A stretch of 54,285 bases of DNA from positions 1 to 54,285 of the forward strand of contig CAILVZ010000314.1 of assembly GCA_903837825.1 (NCBI GenBank), read 5' to 3'. The notes beneath the pieces were generated by a model. That model made no database searches. It saw only the letters and a program-made list of their open reading frames with translations, and was not told the origin of the DNA. Source of the DNA: Akkermansiaceae bacterium. Lineage in GTDB: Bacteria; Verrucomicrobiota; Verrucomicrobiia; Verrucomicrobiales; Akkermansiaceae. A program made the position numbers and the translations under genes. Positions 10,730 to 20,159 of this stretch are shown one piece after another; the first letter of the stretch is position 1, and every line of letters begins with the position of its first letter.

Positions 10730-11652
10730 ATCGTTAGAAATCCAGCGGCGATTGAGCCGCCGATGATCACGCCGAGGGCGATGCGGTACCAGCCGAAGAT
10801 CGAAAGGCTGTGGCTTTGCAGATACGACACGAGCCATTTCACCGCAAGTGCCGCAGACAGAGCGGCGGCTACGGTGCCGACGAGCATCGGCATCATTCCA
10901 TATTCATGGAGCATCAGCTTCATCCCGCCGAACAACGTGTTGTAAGCGGGGTCGAGACCTTGCACTTTACCGATCGCATCCTTGGCGGTGGCGGCGGTGA
11001 GGGTGAGCACACCGAGTAGGAATGAATATTCCACGGCGGCTTGAATCGAGAGGCCCACGAGAACGCCACCACAGATCGTCATCAGGCTGCGACTTGTCCC
11101 AGGGCACATCGCCACGCATTGGAGCAGTCCGATCACGAGGGCGAGTTGCCACGTGAGGTCAGTGATTTCCTTTTTTCCTGTACTGGCTGCGTGATTTTTT
11201 CTCCAGCGAGTCACCAGAAGGATCGAGATGCCGCCGATCACCCAAGCCGCGATCACGGGCCAGATGCCGAAGAGGTGGGCTTTGATCCAATGGCTGAGCA
11301 GCACGCCGATGCCTGCTGCAGGGAGAAAGCCTGCGATGAGCGTGATGCCGATTTGTAATCCTTCGCGGTCCATGCCGAGCATGCCGCGCATCACTTGAGC
11401 GACCCGCTTCGCATAGAGCCCAACGACCGCCAGGATCGCGCCCCCTTGGATGCAGACCGCAAAGGCATCCGCCGCCTCTTTGGAGGTGGCTCCCTCGGTG
11501 CCGATCCCCATCAAGCGTTGAGCGACGATCAGGTGGCCAGTCGAGCTGACGGGCAGGTATTCGGTGATTCCTTCGATCACGCCGAGGATGATGGCTTGCC
11601 AAGAGTGCATGGTGATGGGTGAAAGATTGTGGAAATCAAGCGAGGCGCGCAA
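10726..11652 (-). CDS. uppP: Undecaprenyl-diphosphatase UppP/BacA
   Basis: GVIEGITEYLPVSSTGHLIV and PGTSRSLMTICGG motifs of the BacA family; start probably at the internal Met preceding HSWQAIILG. Confidence 0.95.
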   Translation of the reverse strand: MRASLDFHNLSPITMHSWQAIILGVIEGITEYLPVSSTGHLIVAQRLMGIGTEGATSKEAADAFAVCIQGGAILAVVGLYAKRVAQVMRGMLGMDREGLQIGITLIAGFLPAAGIGVLLSHWIKAHLFGIWPVIAAWVIGGISILLVTRWRKNHAASTGKKEITDLTWQLALVIGLLQCVAMCPGTSRSLMTICGGVLVGLSIQAAVEYSFLLGVLTLTAATAKDAIGKVQGLDPAYNTLFGGMKLMLHEYGMMPMLVGTVAAALSAALAVKWLVSYLQSHSLSIFGWYRIALGVIIGGSIAAGFLTI

Positions 11653-11944
11653 GGCATTTGCAGTGAGTCACCCAGCATGAGCGGGCGGTGGCAATGAGGT
11701 GCTTGAAAGGAAAAAGGGAAATTTGCTCAAAAATTCGACTTCTAAGTACACTTCAAATCTTATTTTCCAAAAAATGCATCAAAAACGGTGAGATTTTTGG
11801 AGGTAGTGGCCAAATTTTCAAAATTTTTCTTCCTCGTTTCGGGAATTCCCTAGGGTCAATTCAGGATTTAATGTAACGCAATCATCTTATTTTCAATGAA
11901 TTAAAGATTTATTAAAAATAACCTAAATTGATCTTGATGTTTTA

Positions 11945-11970
11945 GTGTACTCTGGTGTACTTTTTGGCAC
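11945..11970 (+). promoter_or_regulatory. Candidate MraZ operator: 10-bp-period direct repeats upstream of mraZ
   Basis: GTGTACTCTG/GTGTACTTTT/TGGCAC: GTGTAC at 11945 and 11955, weaker third element at about 11965. Confidence 0.4.
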
Positions 11971-12017
11971 CGAGCGATCGGTTGATCTTTACTGTGAGCG
12001 CCTCCAACCAGAGTTAC

Positions 12018-12446
12018 ATGGGCTACACGCCTTACAAAATGGACCCGAAATTTCGGGTTTCCATTCCGACGGCTTGGCGTCCGGTTGCTGGAGAGGTCCT
12101 GTATTTGCTTTCCTCGCGAACTCACAACATGCCAGTGATCAAGGTCTTGAGTCAGAAGGCGTTCGATGAGCGCGTCGAGACGGTCAAATCCAGTGATCTG
12201 ACGCCTGCCAAGAAGACGGCCATGTTGGGTCGTCTGTCGATGCTTTGCCGCACTGCAAGTGTGAATGACCAAGGTAAATTGTTGGTCCCCAAGGATTTGA
12301 GTGAGGGAGCCGGGATTGTGGCGGAAGCCGAGGTGGTGCTGGCTGGCCGGGGACTGCATTTCGAAGTCTGGAGCAAGGCCAACCATTTCCGAGTTCTGGA
12401 AATCGAGATGGCCACCGACGAGGCGGACGACCTCGGAATTTTATAA
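12018..12446 (+). CDS. mraZ: Transcriptional regulator MraZ
   Basis: KMDPKFRVSIPTAWRP...NDQGKLLVPKDLSEGAGI; first gene of dcw cluster. ORF caller starts at GTG 11955; ATG 12018 is more likely. Confidence 0.88.
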   Translation: MGYTPYKMDPKFRVSIPTAWRPVAGEVLYLLSSRTHNMPVIKVLSQKAFDERVETVKSSDLTPAKKTAMLGRLSMLCRTASVNDQGKLLVPKDLSEGAGIVAEAEVVLAGRGLHFEVWSKANHFRVLEIEMATDEADDLGIL

Positions 12447-12474
12447 GCGGACCCCAAGAATTGGATTTTTCTCA

Positions 12475-13830
12475 ATGCACGCGACTCTAACACACCTCAC
12501 CGAAGAAACCGGATGTCAGTCCGCGGTTTCGACCGTGGTGGCACGAGTGTTCCGGGGGGCGTGTTTTTCACTTTCAAATGCATCTGCGCGCTCGGGACAG
12601 CACGCGGGTGCATTGATCCAAACGGATGCTCGCATCGCTCCTGGCTGGTTGTCGGTGCGGCATTCGTTGATTTTCATGGTTGAGCGCGCAGGGCCTCTTG
12701 GAATAGAGCGTTGCGCGCGATTTGGAGCGAAGGTCCGTGCCGTTGCTGGCTGGTTTACGGCGCGGACCTCGCAAATTTTTTTCACAAGGCAAGATGTCGA
12801 GCTCGGGACAGCTCGGTCTTTTGCTGATCAAACGGACGGCTGCGCTGCTCCTGGCTGGTTGTCAGCGCAGGCGTCCGGTGAATCTTCTCTCCCTGCGACC
12901 GCGGGCGCGTATCATTTGCCGGTTTTTCCAGCGGAGACGGTCGAGTGGATGGCCGCGGACGGCGGCAAATTCATCATCGACGGCACCTTGGGTGGCGGTG
13001 GACACAGCGAGCTTTTTCTCAAAGCGGGCGCGAGGGTTTTGGGGGTCGATCGCGATCCTGAGGCGCTGGAGCATGCGCGGGCGCGGCTTGCTGGATTCGG
13101 CGACCAGTTTTCCACTTGGGAGGGGAATTTCTCCGGAGTCGCTGACATTCCTGCCATTCGGATGGGCGAGAAGGCCGATGGGTTGCTGATGGATTTGGGG
13201 GTTTCGTCCCGCCAGTTGGATTCGGCAGCGCGTGGATTTTCCTTCATGCGCGAAGGTCCGCTTGACATGCGGATGGGACCATCCAGCCCAAGGACCGCAG
13301 CGGAAATTGTCAATCATTGGTCAGAGTCGGACCTTGTTCGGATCTTGTTTGAATATGGCGAGGAGTCCAAGGCCCGACGGATCGCCGCGGCGATTCTGAA
13401 ACATCGCGACAGCCAACCCTTTGTCACCACGCTGGATCTTGCCAACTGCATCGAAAGGGCGATCGGCCGCCATGGCAGAACCCATCCGGCGACCAAGACA
13501 TTCCAAGCGATTCGCATGGCCGTGAATGAAGAACTCGAATCGCTGGCCACTGCACTTGCAGCGGCGCCATCGGTGCTTAAACCGGGCGGGCGCTTGTTGA
13601 TCATCACCTTCCACAGCTTGGAAGACCGAATGGTGAAACGATTTTTGAAGCATCGATCTACGGAATTTCTCGATGAGCCTGGTTGGCCAGAACCCCGCCC
13701 CAACCCAGATTACCAATTTAGGCTGTTGGCCCGCAAGGCCATCAGCCCAACCGCTAAGGAAATCACCCAGAACCCACGAGCCCGCAGTGCAAAACTGCGG
13801 GTTGCCGAGCTTATAGCCCCAAAGCCATGA
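12475..13830 (+). CDS. rsmH: 16S rRNA (cytosine(1402)-N4)-methyltransferase RsmH with unusual N-terminal extension
   Basis: HLPVFPAETVEWMA...IDGTLGGGGHSELFLKAG...LMDLGVSSRQLDSAARGFSF...ITFHSLEDRMVKRF. Conserved region begins about 12910; start codon uncertain. Confidence 0.92.
   Translation: MHATLTHLTEETGCQSAVSTVVARVFRGACFSLSNASARSGQHAGALIQTDARIAPGWLSVRHSLIFMVERAGPLGIERCARFGAKVRAVAGWFTARTSQIFFTRQDVELGTARSFADQTDGCAAPGWLSAQASGESSLPATAGAYHLPVFPAETVEWMAADGGKFIIDGTLGGGGHSELFLKAGARVLGVDRDPEALEHARARLAGFGDQFSTWEGNFSGVADIPAIRMGEKADGLLMDLGVSSRQLDSAARGFSFMREGPLDMRMGPSSPRTAAEIVNHWSESDLVRILFEYGEESKARRIAAAILKHRDSQPFVTTLDLANCIERAIGRHGRTHPATKTFQAIRMAVNEELESLATALAAAPSVLKPGGRLLIITFHSLEDRMVKRFLKHRSTEFLDEPGWPEPRPNPDYQFRLLARKAISPTAKEITQNPRARSAKLRVAELIAPKP
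12546..12860 (+). repeat. Three degenerate ~105-bp tandem repeat units
   Basis: CTGGCTGGTT occurs at 12641, 12746 and 12851 (exact 105-bp period). GCTCGGGACAG at 12590 and 12801. TTTTCA elements near 12565, 12671 and 12779. Confidence 0.75.
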
Positions 13831-14168
13831 ATCGCCATCGCAACGAAGTTCGTACACCTGCCTCTGTGTTTGTCGCGCTTTTCCTTACCGCTGCGATTGC
13901 CAGCGTGGGAGGCGTCCAGCATGCAATTTACAAAAACCAACAAGTTCGCTTAAGCCGTGAAGTCGATGCCATCGATCGCCACATCGAGCAATGCCGCTTG
14001 GATATTCGCACCACCGAGATGCGGATGGATCAACTTCTCAACCGCTTCGCGATCCGCAGCCAAATCGAGGAAAATGGCTCAACTTTAAGGCCGATTCCGG
14101 CGGGGATCATCGAAGAGATTGAGGCGACGCCAGCACCCCGTGACAGCGTGGCTTCCGCCGCTCCCTAG
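13827..14168 (+). CDS. ftsL: FtsL-like small division membrane protein
   Basis: Position between rsmH and ftsI, 113 aa, single N-terminal TM helix followed by coiled-coil-like segment; start overlaps rsmH stop. Confidence 0.6.
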   Translation: MNRHRNEVRTPASVFVALFLTAAIASVGGVQHAIYKNQQVRLSREVDAIDRHIEQCRLDIRTTEMRMDQLLNRFAIRSQIEENGSTLRPIPAGIIEEIEATPAPRDSVASAAP

Positions 14169-14171
14169 CTT

Positions 14172-16085
14172 GTGAATTCTGCTTTTCAAAACCGCTGCAT
14201 CGTCCTGTGCTCGCTCGTCGTGATCGTGCTCAGCGTTTTGTCGGCACGGCTTGTCCAGATCCAGTTAGTGAACCGCCAGCATTACGCGGAGAACTCGCGC
14301 AAGGCTTATCACCGCACAGAGAAATTGCCAGCGATCCGCGGGATGATCGTCGACCGCCGAGAAGAGCCGATGGCGAAGAGCGTTCCGGTTTCTACCCTGT
14401 TTGTGGATAAGAACCATCTCATGGATCCTAAGCTTGCGAGTTTTGGGTTGGCGTACGAAGAGGCCTCTCGCGAAACGGGTTGGAACGAATTGAGTGAAGC
14501 GAAAAAAGTTCGCCGAATCAATGGCTTGAGAGGTGATTTGTTGATTCGCGAATCAGCGGATTCGATCGTGCAGCGCCACTTGGATTATTCGGTTGGCATC
14601 ATCGCTCGGCCGCTTGGTATGCGCCGCGATGAGCTCCGCGATAAGATTCTAACCAGCAAAGGGAAATGGGTTCCGATTGCCAAAGATCTTCCCGATGATA
14701 TTGCGGAAAATTTGCGAAAGGAAATCGAGGGACGTCGCATTCAAGGGTTTGAATTCGAGAACTCGATCAAGCGCTGGTATTCCGCGCCTAACCTCGCGAC
14801 CCACTTGGTTGGTTTCACGGGTGAGGTCGAAAAGAAGGATGAGGAAGGTAAGCCTCACACCCAAGTTCTTGGGTTATTCGGAATCGAGTCAACGATGGAA
14901 TCATTTCTCGCAGGACGAGATGGCTCACGGGAACATTACCGAGATGCACGAGGTCTCGTGGTCCCAGGCAATGCGGGCAGCCTGACCCCGCCGCGTGCGG
15001 GCTTGAACGTCAAGCTCACCATCGACATGGGGATTCAGTCGATCGTTGAGGAGGAATTGGATGCGGGTCTTACTGAGTTTCAGTCGCAGCGGGGAGCGGT
15101 GGTGTTGATGGACCCCAAGACGGGTGAGGTCTTGGCGATGGCCAGTCGCCCGCACTTCGATCTGAACCAAAAGCAAGACATTGCAGAGAACGGCTACAAC
15201 TATGCCATTCAGGCGATTTATGAACCTGGTTCGACCATTAAAATTGTAGCGACTTCTGGCGCGCTCAACGAGGGGTTGGTGACTCCACAAACTTCGATCA
15301 ATTGCCACAATGGATTCTATCAGGGCAATGGTTATGTCGTGAAGGACGATCACCCTGCAGGATCGCTCACCTTTGAAGGCGTGCTTCAGAAATCGAACAA
15401 CAACGGCACCTTTAGCATCGGGCGTCAGCTTGGAGCGAAGCGCTTTTACGAATACCTTCAAAGCTATGGATTTGGCAGGAAGACTGGAATTCTTTTGAGT
15501 GGTGAAAGTTCGGGAACCGCGCGCAATACGGGCAATGAAGTGGACTTCTCGCGTGCATGCTATGGCTATGCATCGAACGTGACTCCTCTGCAACTTGCGT
15601 GCGCCTACTCGGTGATTGCCGGCGACGGAAACCTCAGGAAGCCGCACATTGTTCGATCCTTGATTGCGAATGACGGAACGGTGGTGGAAGACTATCCACC
15701 CGAGGTAGTTCATCAGGTTCTCAAGCCCAAGACCGCAAGCGAGATGAGAAGCGCCTTGGAAAAGGTGGTTACCGGGGGAACTGCAACCCGCGCAGCCGTT
15801 CCCGGTTTTCTCGTCGCTGGTAAGACAGGAACCGTCCAAAAGCACAATCCAAAGGGCGGCTACTTCACGGACCGCATGATCACCTCGTTCGCAGGCATGA
15901 TGCCCGCTCAAGATCCCGCCTTCGTCTGCATCGTGGTCATCGACGATCCGAGGATCCCAGGTCTCAAACATCAGGGTGGTCTGATCGCCGCTCCCATCTT
16001 CAGCAAAATCGGCAAACGAGTTGCATCGCACCTGAATCTCCAACCGACCGAAACCACCAGCTCACCGATTGCCGTTACCCAATGA
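14172..16085 (+). CDS. ftsI: Penicillin-binding protein (FtsI/PBP3 class B transpeptidase)
   Basis: EPGSTIKIVATSG (SxxK), QKSNNNG (SxN), AGKTGTVQK (KTG); dcw context. Confidence 0.93.
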   Translation: MNSAFQNRCIVLCSLVVIVLSVLSARLVQIQLVNRQHYAENSRKAYHRTEKLPAIRGMIVDRREEPMAKSVPVSTLFVDKNHLMDPKLASFGLAYEEASRETGWNELSEAKKVRRINGLRGDLLIRESADSIVQRHLDYSVGIIARPLGMRRDELRDKILTSKGKWVPIAKDLPDDIAENLRKEIEGRRIQGFEFENSIKRWYSAPNLATHLVGFTGEVEKKDEEGKPHTQVLGLFGIESTMESFLAGRDGSREHYRDARGLVVPGNAGSLTPPRAGLNVKLTIDMGIQSIVEEELDAGLTEFQSQRGAVVLMDPKTGEVLAMASRPHFDLNQKQDIAENGYNYAIQAIYEPGSTIKIVATSGALNEGLVTPQTSINCHNGFYQGNGYVVKDDHPAGSLTFEGVLQKSNNNGTFSIGRQLGAKRFYEYLQSYGFGRKTGILLSGESSGTARNTGNEVDFSRACYGYASNVTPLQLACAYSVIAGDGNLRKPHIVRSLIANDGTVVEDYPPEVVHQVLKPKTASEMRSALEKVVTGGTATRAAVPGFLVAGKTGTVQKHNPKGGYFTDRMITSFAGMMPAQDPAFVCIVVIDDPRIPGLKHQGGLIAAPIFSKIGKRVASHLNLQPTETTSSPIAVTQ

Positions 16086-17581
16086 TTCTCCGCGATATTG
16101 TTTCTCATTTGCCTAAAGTCACGATCGCTGGATCGCTGGATTCCGAAGTGAGCGGAATCTCCTCATCGTCGCGCGAAGTTGAACCGGGGATGATTTTTGC
16201 GGCAGTCCGCGGCACGAATCTTGATGGGCATCGTTTCATCGATGAGGCCATGGCCGCTGGTGTCACGGTGATTCTAGCGGAAATTGCACCACCCTCTGAC
16301 TTGGCGGCAGCAGTGACTTGGTTGCATGTGCCTGACAGCCGCTTGGCGGTCGCCTTGCTTGCCTCCACTTTTGAGGGAGATCCCTGGAAAGATCTTGCGA
16401 TGGTTGGGGTCACGGGGACCAATGGTAAGACCACCACCTCATTCCTGCTGCATCATCTAATGAAATCCGTGTGGCATCGTGCGGGTTTGTTAGGGACGAT
16501 TCTTGTGGATGATGGAGAGACAGTGGCGCCGGCCAAGCACACGACTCCAGGTTCGATTGAGCTTGCCACGTTGTTAGGGAAGATGCGCGACCACGGTTGC
16601 CGTGGTGTGGCCATGGAGGTTTCTTCACACGGCATTCACCAGAAGCGTGTCTCGGCGATTGGATTTGATGCCTGTGTGTTCACCAATCTCACCCAAGACC
16701 ACCTTGACTATCACGGAACGCTCGCTGCCTATTTTAAGGCGAAAGCGGATTGGTTTCTTGAGTTGGCAGGGAATCCACGCGGGAAAAAACCAGTTGCGGT
16801 GATCAACACGGATGACGCCTATGGTTCCGAACTAGCAGCGATGTTAGAAGGAAAAATGCCGATCATCCGTTTTGGATTTGGCGTGCACTCTGACTTCCGG
16901 GCGAACAATTTCCGGCAGAGTGCCAAGGGGATGGAGTTTGAGCTCGCGGCCAAAGGGAAAACCTTTTTGGTGCGCTCTCCGTTGATCGGAAGGTTCAACG
17001 TTTATAATCTGTTAGGATCGATTGCTGCGAGCACCGCTTGCGGCATCCGTCCGCGCGATGCGGTCGCGGCGATGGCCGACACCCCGCAAGTACCGGGGCG
17101 CATGGAGAATGTTGGCAACGCAGGAGGCGCGACGGTTTTTGTCGATTACGCCCACACACCAGATGCCTTGGAAAATGCGTGCCGTACGCTTAAGGAGCTC
17201 AATCCGCGCCGTCTGATTACGGTATTCGGCTGCGGTGGGGATCGTGACAAAGGCAAGCGCCCCTTAATGGCAATCGCTGCGGCACGCCACAGCGATGCTT
17301 GTGTGGTGACCTCGGACAATCCGCGCTCCGAAGATCCGCTTGAGATCATTCGCGAAATCGAATCCGGCCTCAGCGGTAAGACCTATCGTAGCATCCCTGA
17401 TCGCGCACAAGCGATTGACTTTGCGGTGCAAAACTCGCTTTCGGGCGACATCATTCTCATCGCTGGGAAAGGCCATGAGACCACGCAGCAATTTGCCAAC
17501 GAGACCATTGAGTTTGAAGATCGTAAGCACGCGAGCCGGGCTCTGCGCGAGCGCGCCCAAGTGATTGCCGACATGAGATGA
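16082..17581 (+). CDS. murE: UDP-MurNAc-L-Ala-D-Glu:meso-diaminopimelate ligase MurE
   Basis: GVTGTNGKTTTSFLLHHL, VFTNLTQDHLDYHGT, DNPRSEDP (meso-DAP specificity motif). Confidence 0.95.
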   Translation: MILRDIVSHLPKVTIAGSLDSEVSGISSSSREVEPGMIFAAVRGTNLDGHRFIDEAMAAGVTVILAEIAPPSDLAAAVTWLHVPDSRLAVALLASTFEGDPWKDLAMVGVTGTNGKTTTSFLLHHLMKSVWHRAGLLGTILVDDGETVAPAKHTTPGSIELATLLGKMRDHGCRGVAMEVSSHGIHQKRVSAIGFDACVFTNLTQDHLDYHGTLAAYFKAKADWFLELAGNPRGKKPVAVINTDDAYGSELAAMLEGKMPIIRFGFGVHSDFRANNFRQSAKGMEFELAAKGKTFLVRSPLIGRFNVYNLLGSIAASTACGIRPRDAVAAMADTPQVPGRMENVGNAGGATVFVDYAHTPDALENACRTLKELNPRRLITVFGCGGDRDKGKRPLMAIAAARHSDACVVTSDNPRSEDPLEIIREIESGLSGKTYRSIPDRAQAIDFAVQNSLSGDIILIAGKGHETTQQFANETIEFEDRKHASRALRERAQVIADMR

Positions 17582-18942
17582 AGCCAATTTCCGTCCAGCA
17601 ACTCGCAGAAATCCTCGGCGCATCGATCGCCGCGGGCCAGGGCGACGTGCTCATTTCTAGTGGGGTCTCGACGGACACGCGCACGATTTCCCAAGGCGCG
17701 GCCTTTTTTGCGCTTTGTGGTGAGAACTTCGATGGTGATGCATTCGCCGTGCAGGCCTTTGAGAAAGGCGCCGCAGTGGCGGTGGTTCGGAAATGGGTGG
17801 GCGAATCTCCGGCAAACGCAGCGGTCATCGTGGTGCAAGACCCGCTGCTTGCGCTACAACGCCTCGCATGCTGGTGGCGGAATCAGTTAGAGATTCCAGT
17901 CGTGGCCATCACGGGGTCTAACGGAAAAACCAGCACCAAGGATTTTACGGCAGCCGTGCTTTCCAAGAAGTTTCATGTCTCTTTCACTAGCGGGAATTTG
18001 AACAACCACATCGGCGTGCCATTGACGATTTTGGCGACCACGCTCGAGCACAGTGCGGCCGTTTGGGAAATGGGGATGAATCACCCCGGCGAGATTGCCC
18101 CTCTCGGTGAAATGGCGCAGCCAAGCTACGGAATCATCACGAACATCGGCAGCGCGCACATCGAGTTTTTTGGAACGCGTGAGGGAATCGCAGAAGAAAA
18201 GGGCATGCTCGCACGCGCGTTGCCAGGGGATGGTACGTTATTTCTGCCTGCGAACGATGAATTTCATGATTTCCTGCGGCAGCAAACGCATGCGTCGTGC
18301 ATCGACGTGGGAGGAGACCGGAGTCCCGTGCGGGCCGAGAACCTGCGGCTTGAGGTCGATGGCGCCTCGTTCCGTCTCGTCATCGATGGTGCTGGACCGG
18401 CGGAGGTTTCTCTTCCCGTTCCCGGACACCATATGGTGGTCAATGCCTTGCTTGCTGCGGCAGTTGGTTGGAAACTTGGCCTTTCGTCGGCGGAGATTGC
18501 CGATGCGCTTTCAAATGCGAATCTAACGGGCGGGCGGTTGGGCCGCTACGAATGTCGCGGGATCACCATCATCGACGATACTTACAATGCCAACCCAGAA
18601 TCGATGGCGGCGGCGATTGAAACGCTGGTGGATTCGCCGGTGGCCGATGGGTCGCGGCGCGTCATTGTCCTTGGGCGGATGGGCGAGCTTGGTGACCACG
18701 CAGCCATGGCGCACCTTCAAGTCGGAGCGCTCGCGGCGCAGCGCAACCTGACGGTCGTTGCGGTGGGGGAGGGCGCCGAAGGAATCGCTGAGGGCGCGGG
18801 CCATGGACCTTATTTTCCTGATTCTGAACAGGCAGCCAAGTGGTTGGACCGTGAAACAAAACCCGGCGATGTGATTTTATTTAAAGGCAGTCGCTCCGCC
18901 AAAATTGAACGCGTCATGAACGCTGCATTTCCTCAAAACTGA
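17578..18942 (+). CDS. murF: UDP-MurNAc-pentapeptide synthetase MurF
   Basis: AITGSNGKTSTKDFTAAVL, WEMGMNHPGEIAPL, IDDTYNANPESM. Confidence 0.95.
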   Translation: MKPISVQQLAEILGASIAAGQGDVLISSGVSTDTRTISQGAAFFALCGENFDGDAFAVQAFEKGAAVAVVRKWVGESPANAAVIVVQDPLLALQRLACWWRNQLEIPVVAITGSNGKTSTKDFTAAVLSKKFHVSFTSGNLNNHIGVPLTILATTLEHSAAVWEMGMNHPGEIAPLGEMAQPSYGIITNIGSAHIEFFGTREGIAEEKGMLARALPGDGTLFLPANDEFHDFLRQQTHASCIDVGGDRSPVRAENLRLEVDGASFRLVIDGAGPAEVSLPVPGHHMVVNALLAAAVGWKLGLSSAEIADALSNANLTGGRLGRYECRGITIIDDTYNANPESMAAAIETLVDSPVADGSRRVIVLGRMGELGDHAAMAHLQVGALAAQRNLTVVAVGEGAEGIAEGAGHGPYFPDSEQAAKWLDRETKPGDVILFKGSRSAKIERVMNAAFPQN

Positions 18943-20156
18943 TGCTACCCGCACTCTACGATTTCTGGTACCAAGCCTTTGAAGCTGAACGCACATCGGG
19001 CCACCACGCTTGGGCGCATGCGTTTTCGTTTTTGAATCTTTTTCAATACATCACCTTTCGTGCTGCCAGTGCGGGCTTGCTGGCGTTCATCCTCGCGGTG
19101 ATCGCTGGGCCACGGGTGATTCGTCGTTTGATTTCGCTCAAAGTGGGTCAACCGATTCGCACGGCTGCCGAGGTCCACAAACTCGCGGAACTCCATGGCG
19201 GAAAAATCGGCACGCCGACCATGGGCGGGGTCCTTATCATCGGCTCGGTTTTGGTTGCAACGCTCGTTTGCGCTCGTCCATTCAATCCCTTTGTAGCGGT
19301 CTGTGCCTGTACCATGGCAGCGTGCGGCTTGCTTGGATTTTGTGATGATTTCAAAAAGGTGAAGGAAAAGAAGTCAGATGGCATCAGTAGCCGCCAAAAA
19401 ATGGCATGGCAGTTGGTGATCGCATTGGTTGCGGCGTGTTTCTTGTATTTCAAAAAAGAAATTTCGGGGTTTGGTGCATCACCGCAGCAGATTGCGGATG
19501 GGCTGGCGGGTTATCGGTTGGGAGAAAAACCGTTAGGCATTGGGGCCATTTGCTTTCCTCTCTTTAAGGTTGGGCTGATCGATCTTCATTGGATGATCAT
19601 ACCATTTTTCGCGCTGGTGATTGTCGGGTGTTCCAACGCCGTGAATCTCACGGATGGGTTGGATGGATTGGCGACGGGAACAACGATCAGTGTGGCACTT
19701 TCGTATGCGTTCATCGCCTATCTAGCAGGTCACTTTTTCATGGCCACTGAGTATCTCGTGATTCCTCACAACCGATTCATCGGTGAGTTGGCGGTGTTTT
19801 TGATGGCCTTGGTGGGCGCTTGCTTTGGCTTCCTTTGGTTCAACTGTCATCCGGCCAAGGTGTTCATGGGAGACACCGGATCTTTGGCGATTGGTGGCGC
19901 GCTCGGCACGGCGGCGATTTGCACCAAACAGGAACTCTTGCTTGTCATCATCGGTGGTGTTTTTGTAATGGAAGCCATGTCGGTGATCCTGCAGGTCGGA
20001 AGCTTCAAGCTGAGGAAAAAGCGGATCTTCAAGATGGCGCCGATCCACCATCATTTTGAGTTGTTAGGTTGGCATGAAAACCAAGTGATTATTCGGTTTT
20101 GGATCATTTCGATCATGCTGGCGCTCTTCGGTCTCGCCCTTCTCAAGATCGCATAA
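18942..20156 (+). CDS. mraY: Phospho-N-acetylmuramoyl-pentapeptide-transferase MraY
   Basis: GKIGTPTMGG, GFCDDFKK, NAVNLTDGLDGLATGT, KVFMGDTGSLAIGG, PIHHHFELLGWHE. Confidence 0.96.
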   Translation: MLPALYDFWYQAFEAERTSGHHAWAHAFSFLNLFQYITFRAASAGLLAFILAVIAGPRVIRRLISLKVGQPIRTAAEVHKLAELHGGKIGTPTMGGVLIIGSVLVATLVCARPFNPFVAVCACTMAACGLLGFCDDFKKVKEKKSDGISSRQKMAWQLVIALVAACFLYFKKEISGFGASPQQIADGLAGYRLGEKPLGIGAICFPLFKVGLIDLHWMIIPFFALVIVGCSNAVNLTDGLDGLATGTTISVALSYAFIAYLAGHFFMATEYLVIPHNRFIGELAVFLMALVGACFGFLWFNCHPAKVFMGDTGSLAIGGALGTAAICTKQELLLVIIGGVFVMEAMSVILQVGSFKLRKKRIFKMAPIHHHFELLGWHENQVIIRFWIISIMLALFGLALLKIA

Positions 20157-20159
20157 AAC

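Noticed and set aside
14925-16043. 372-aa minus-strand ORF
   Set aside because: Antisense to ftsI with all catalytic motifs on the other strand; no recognisable domain.
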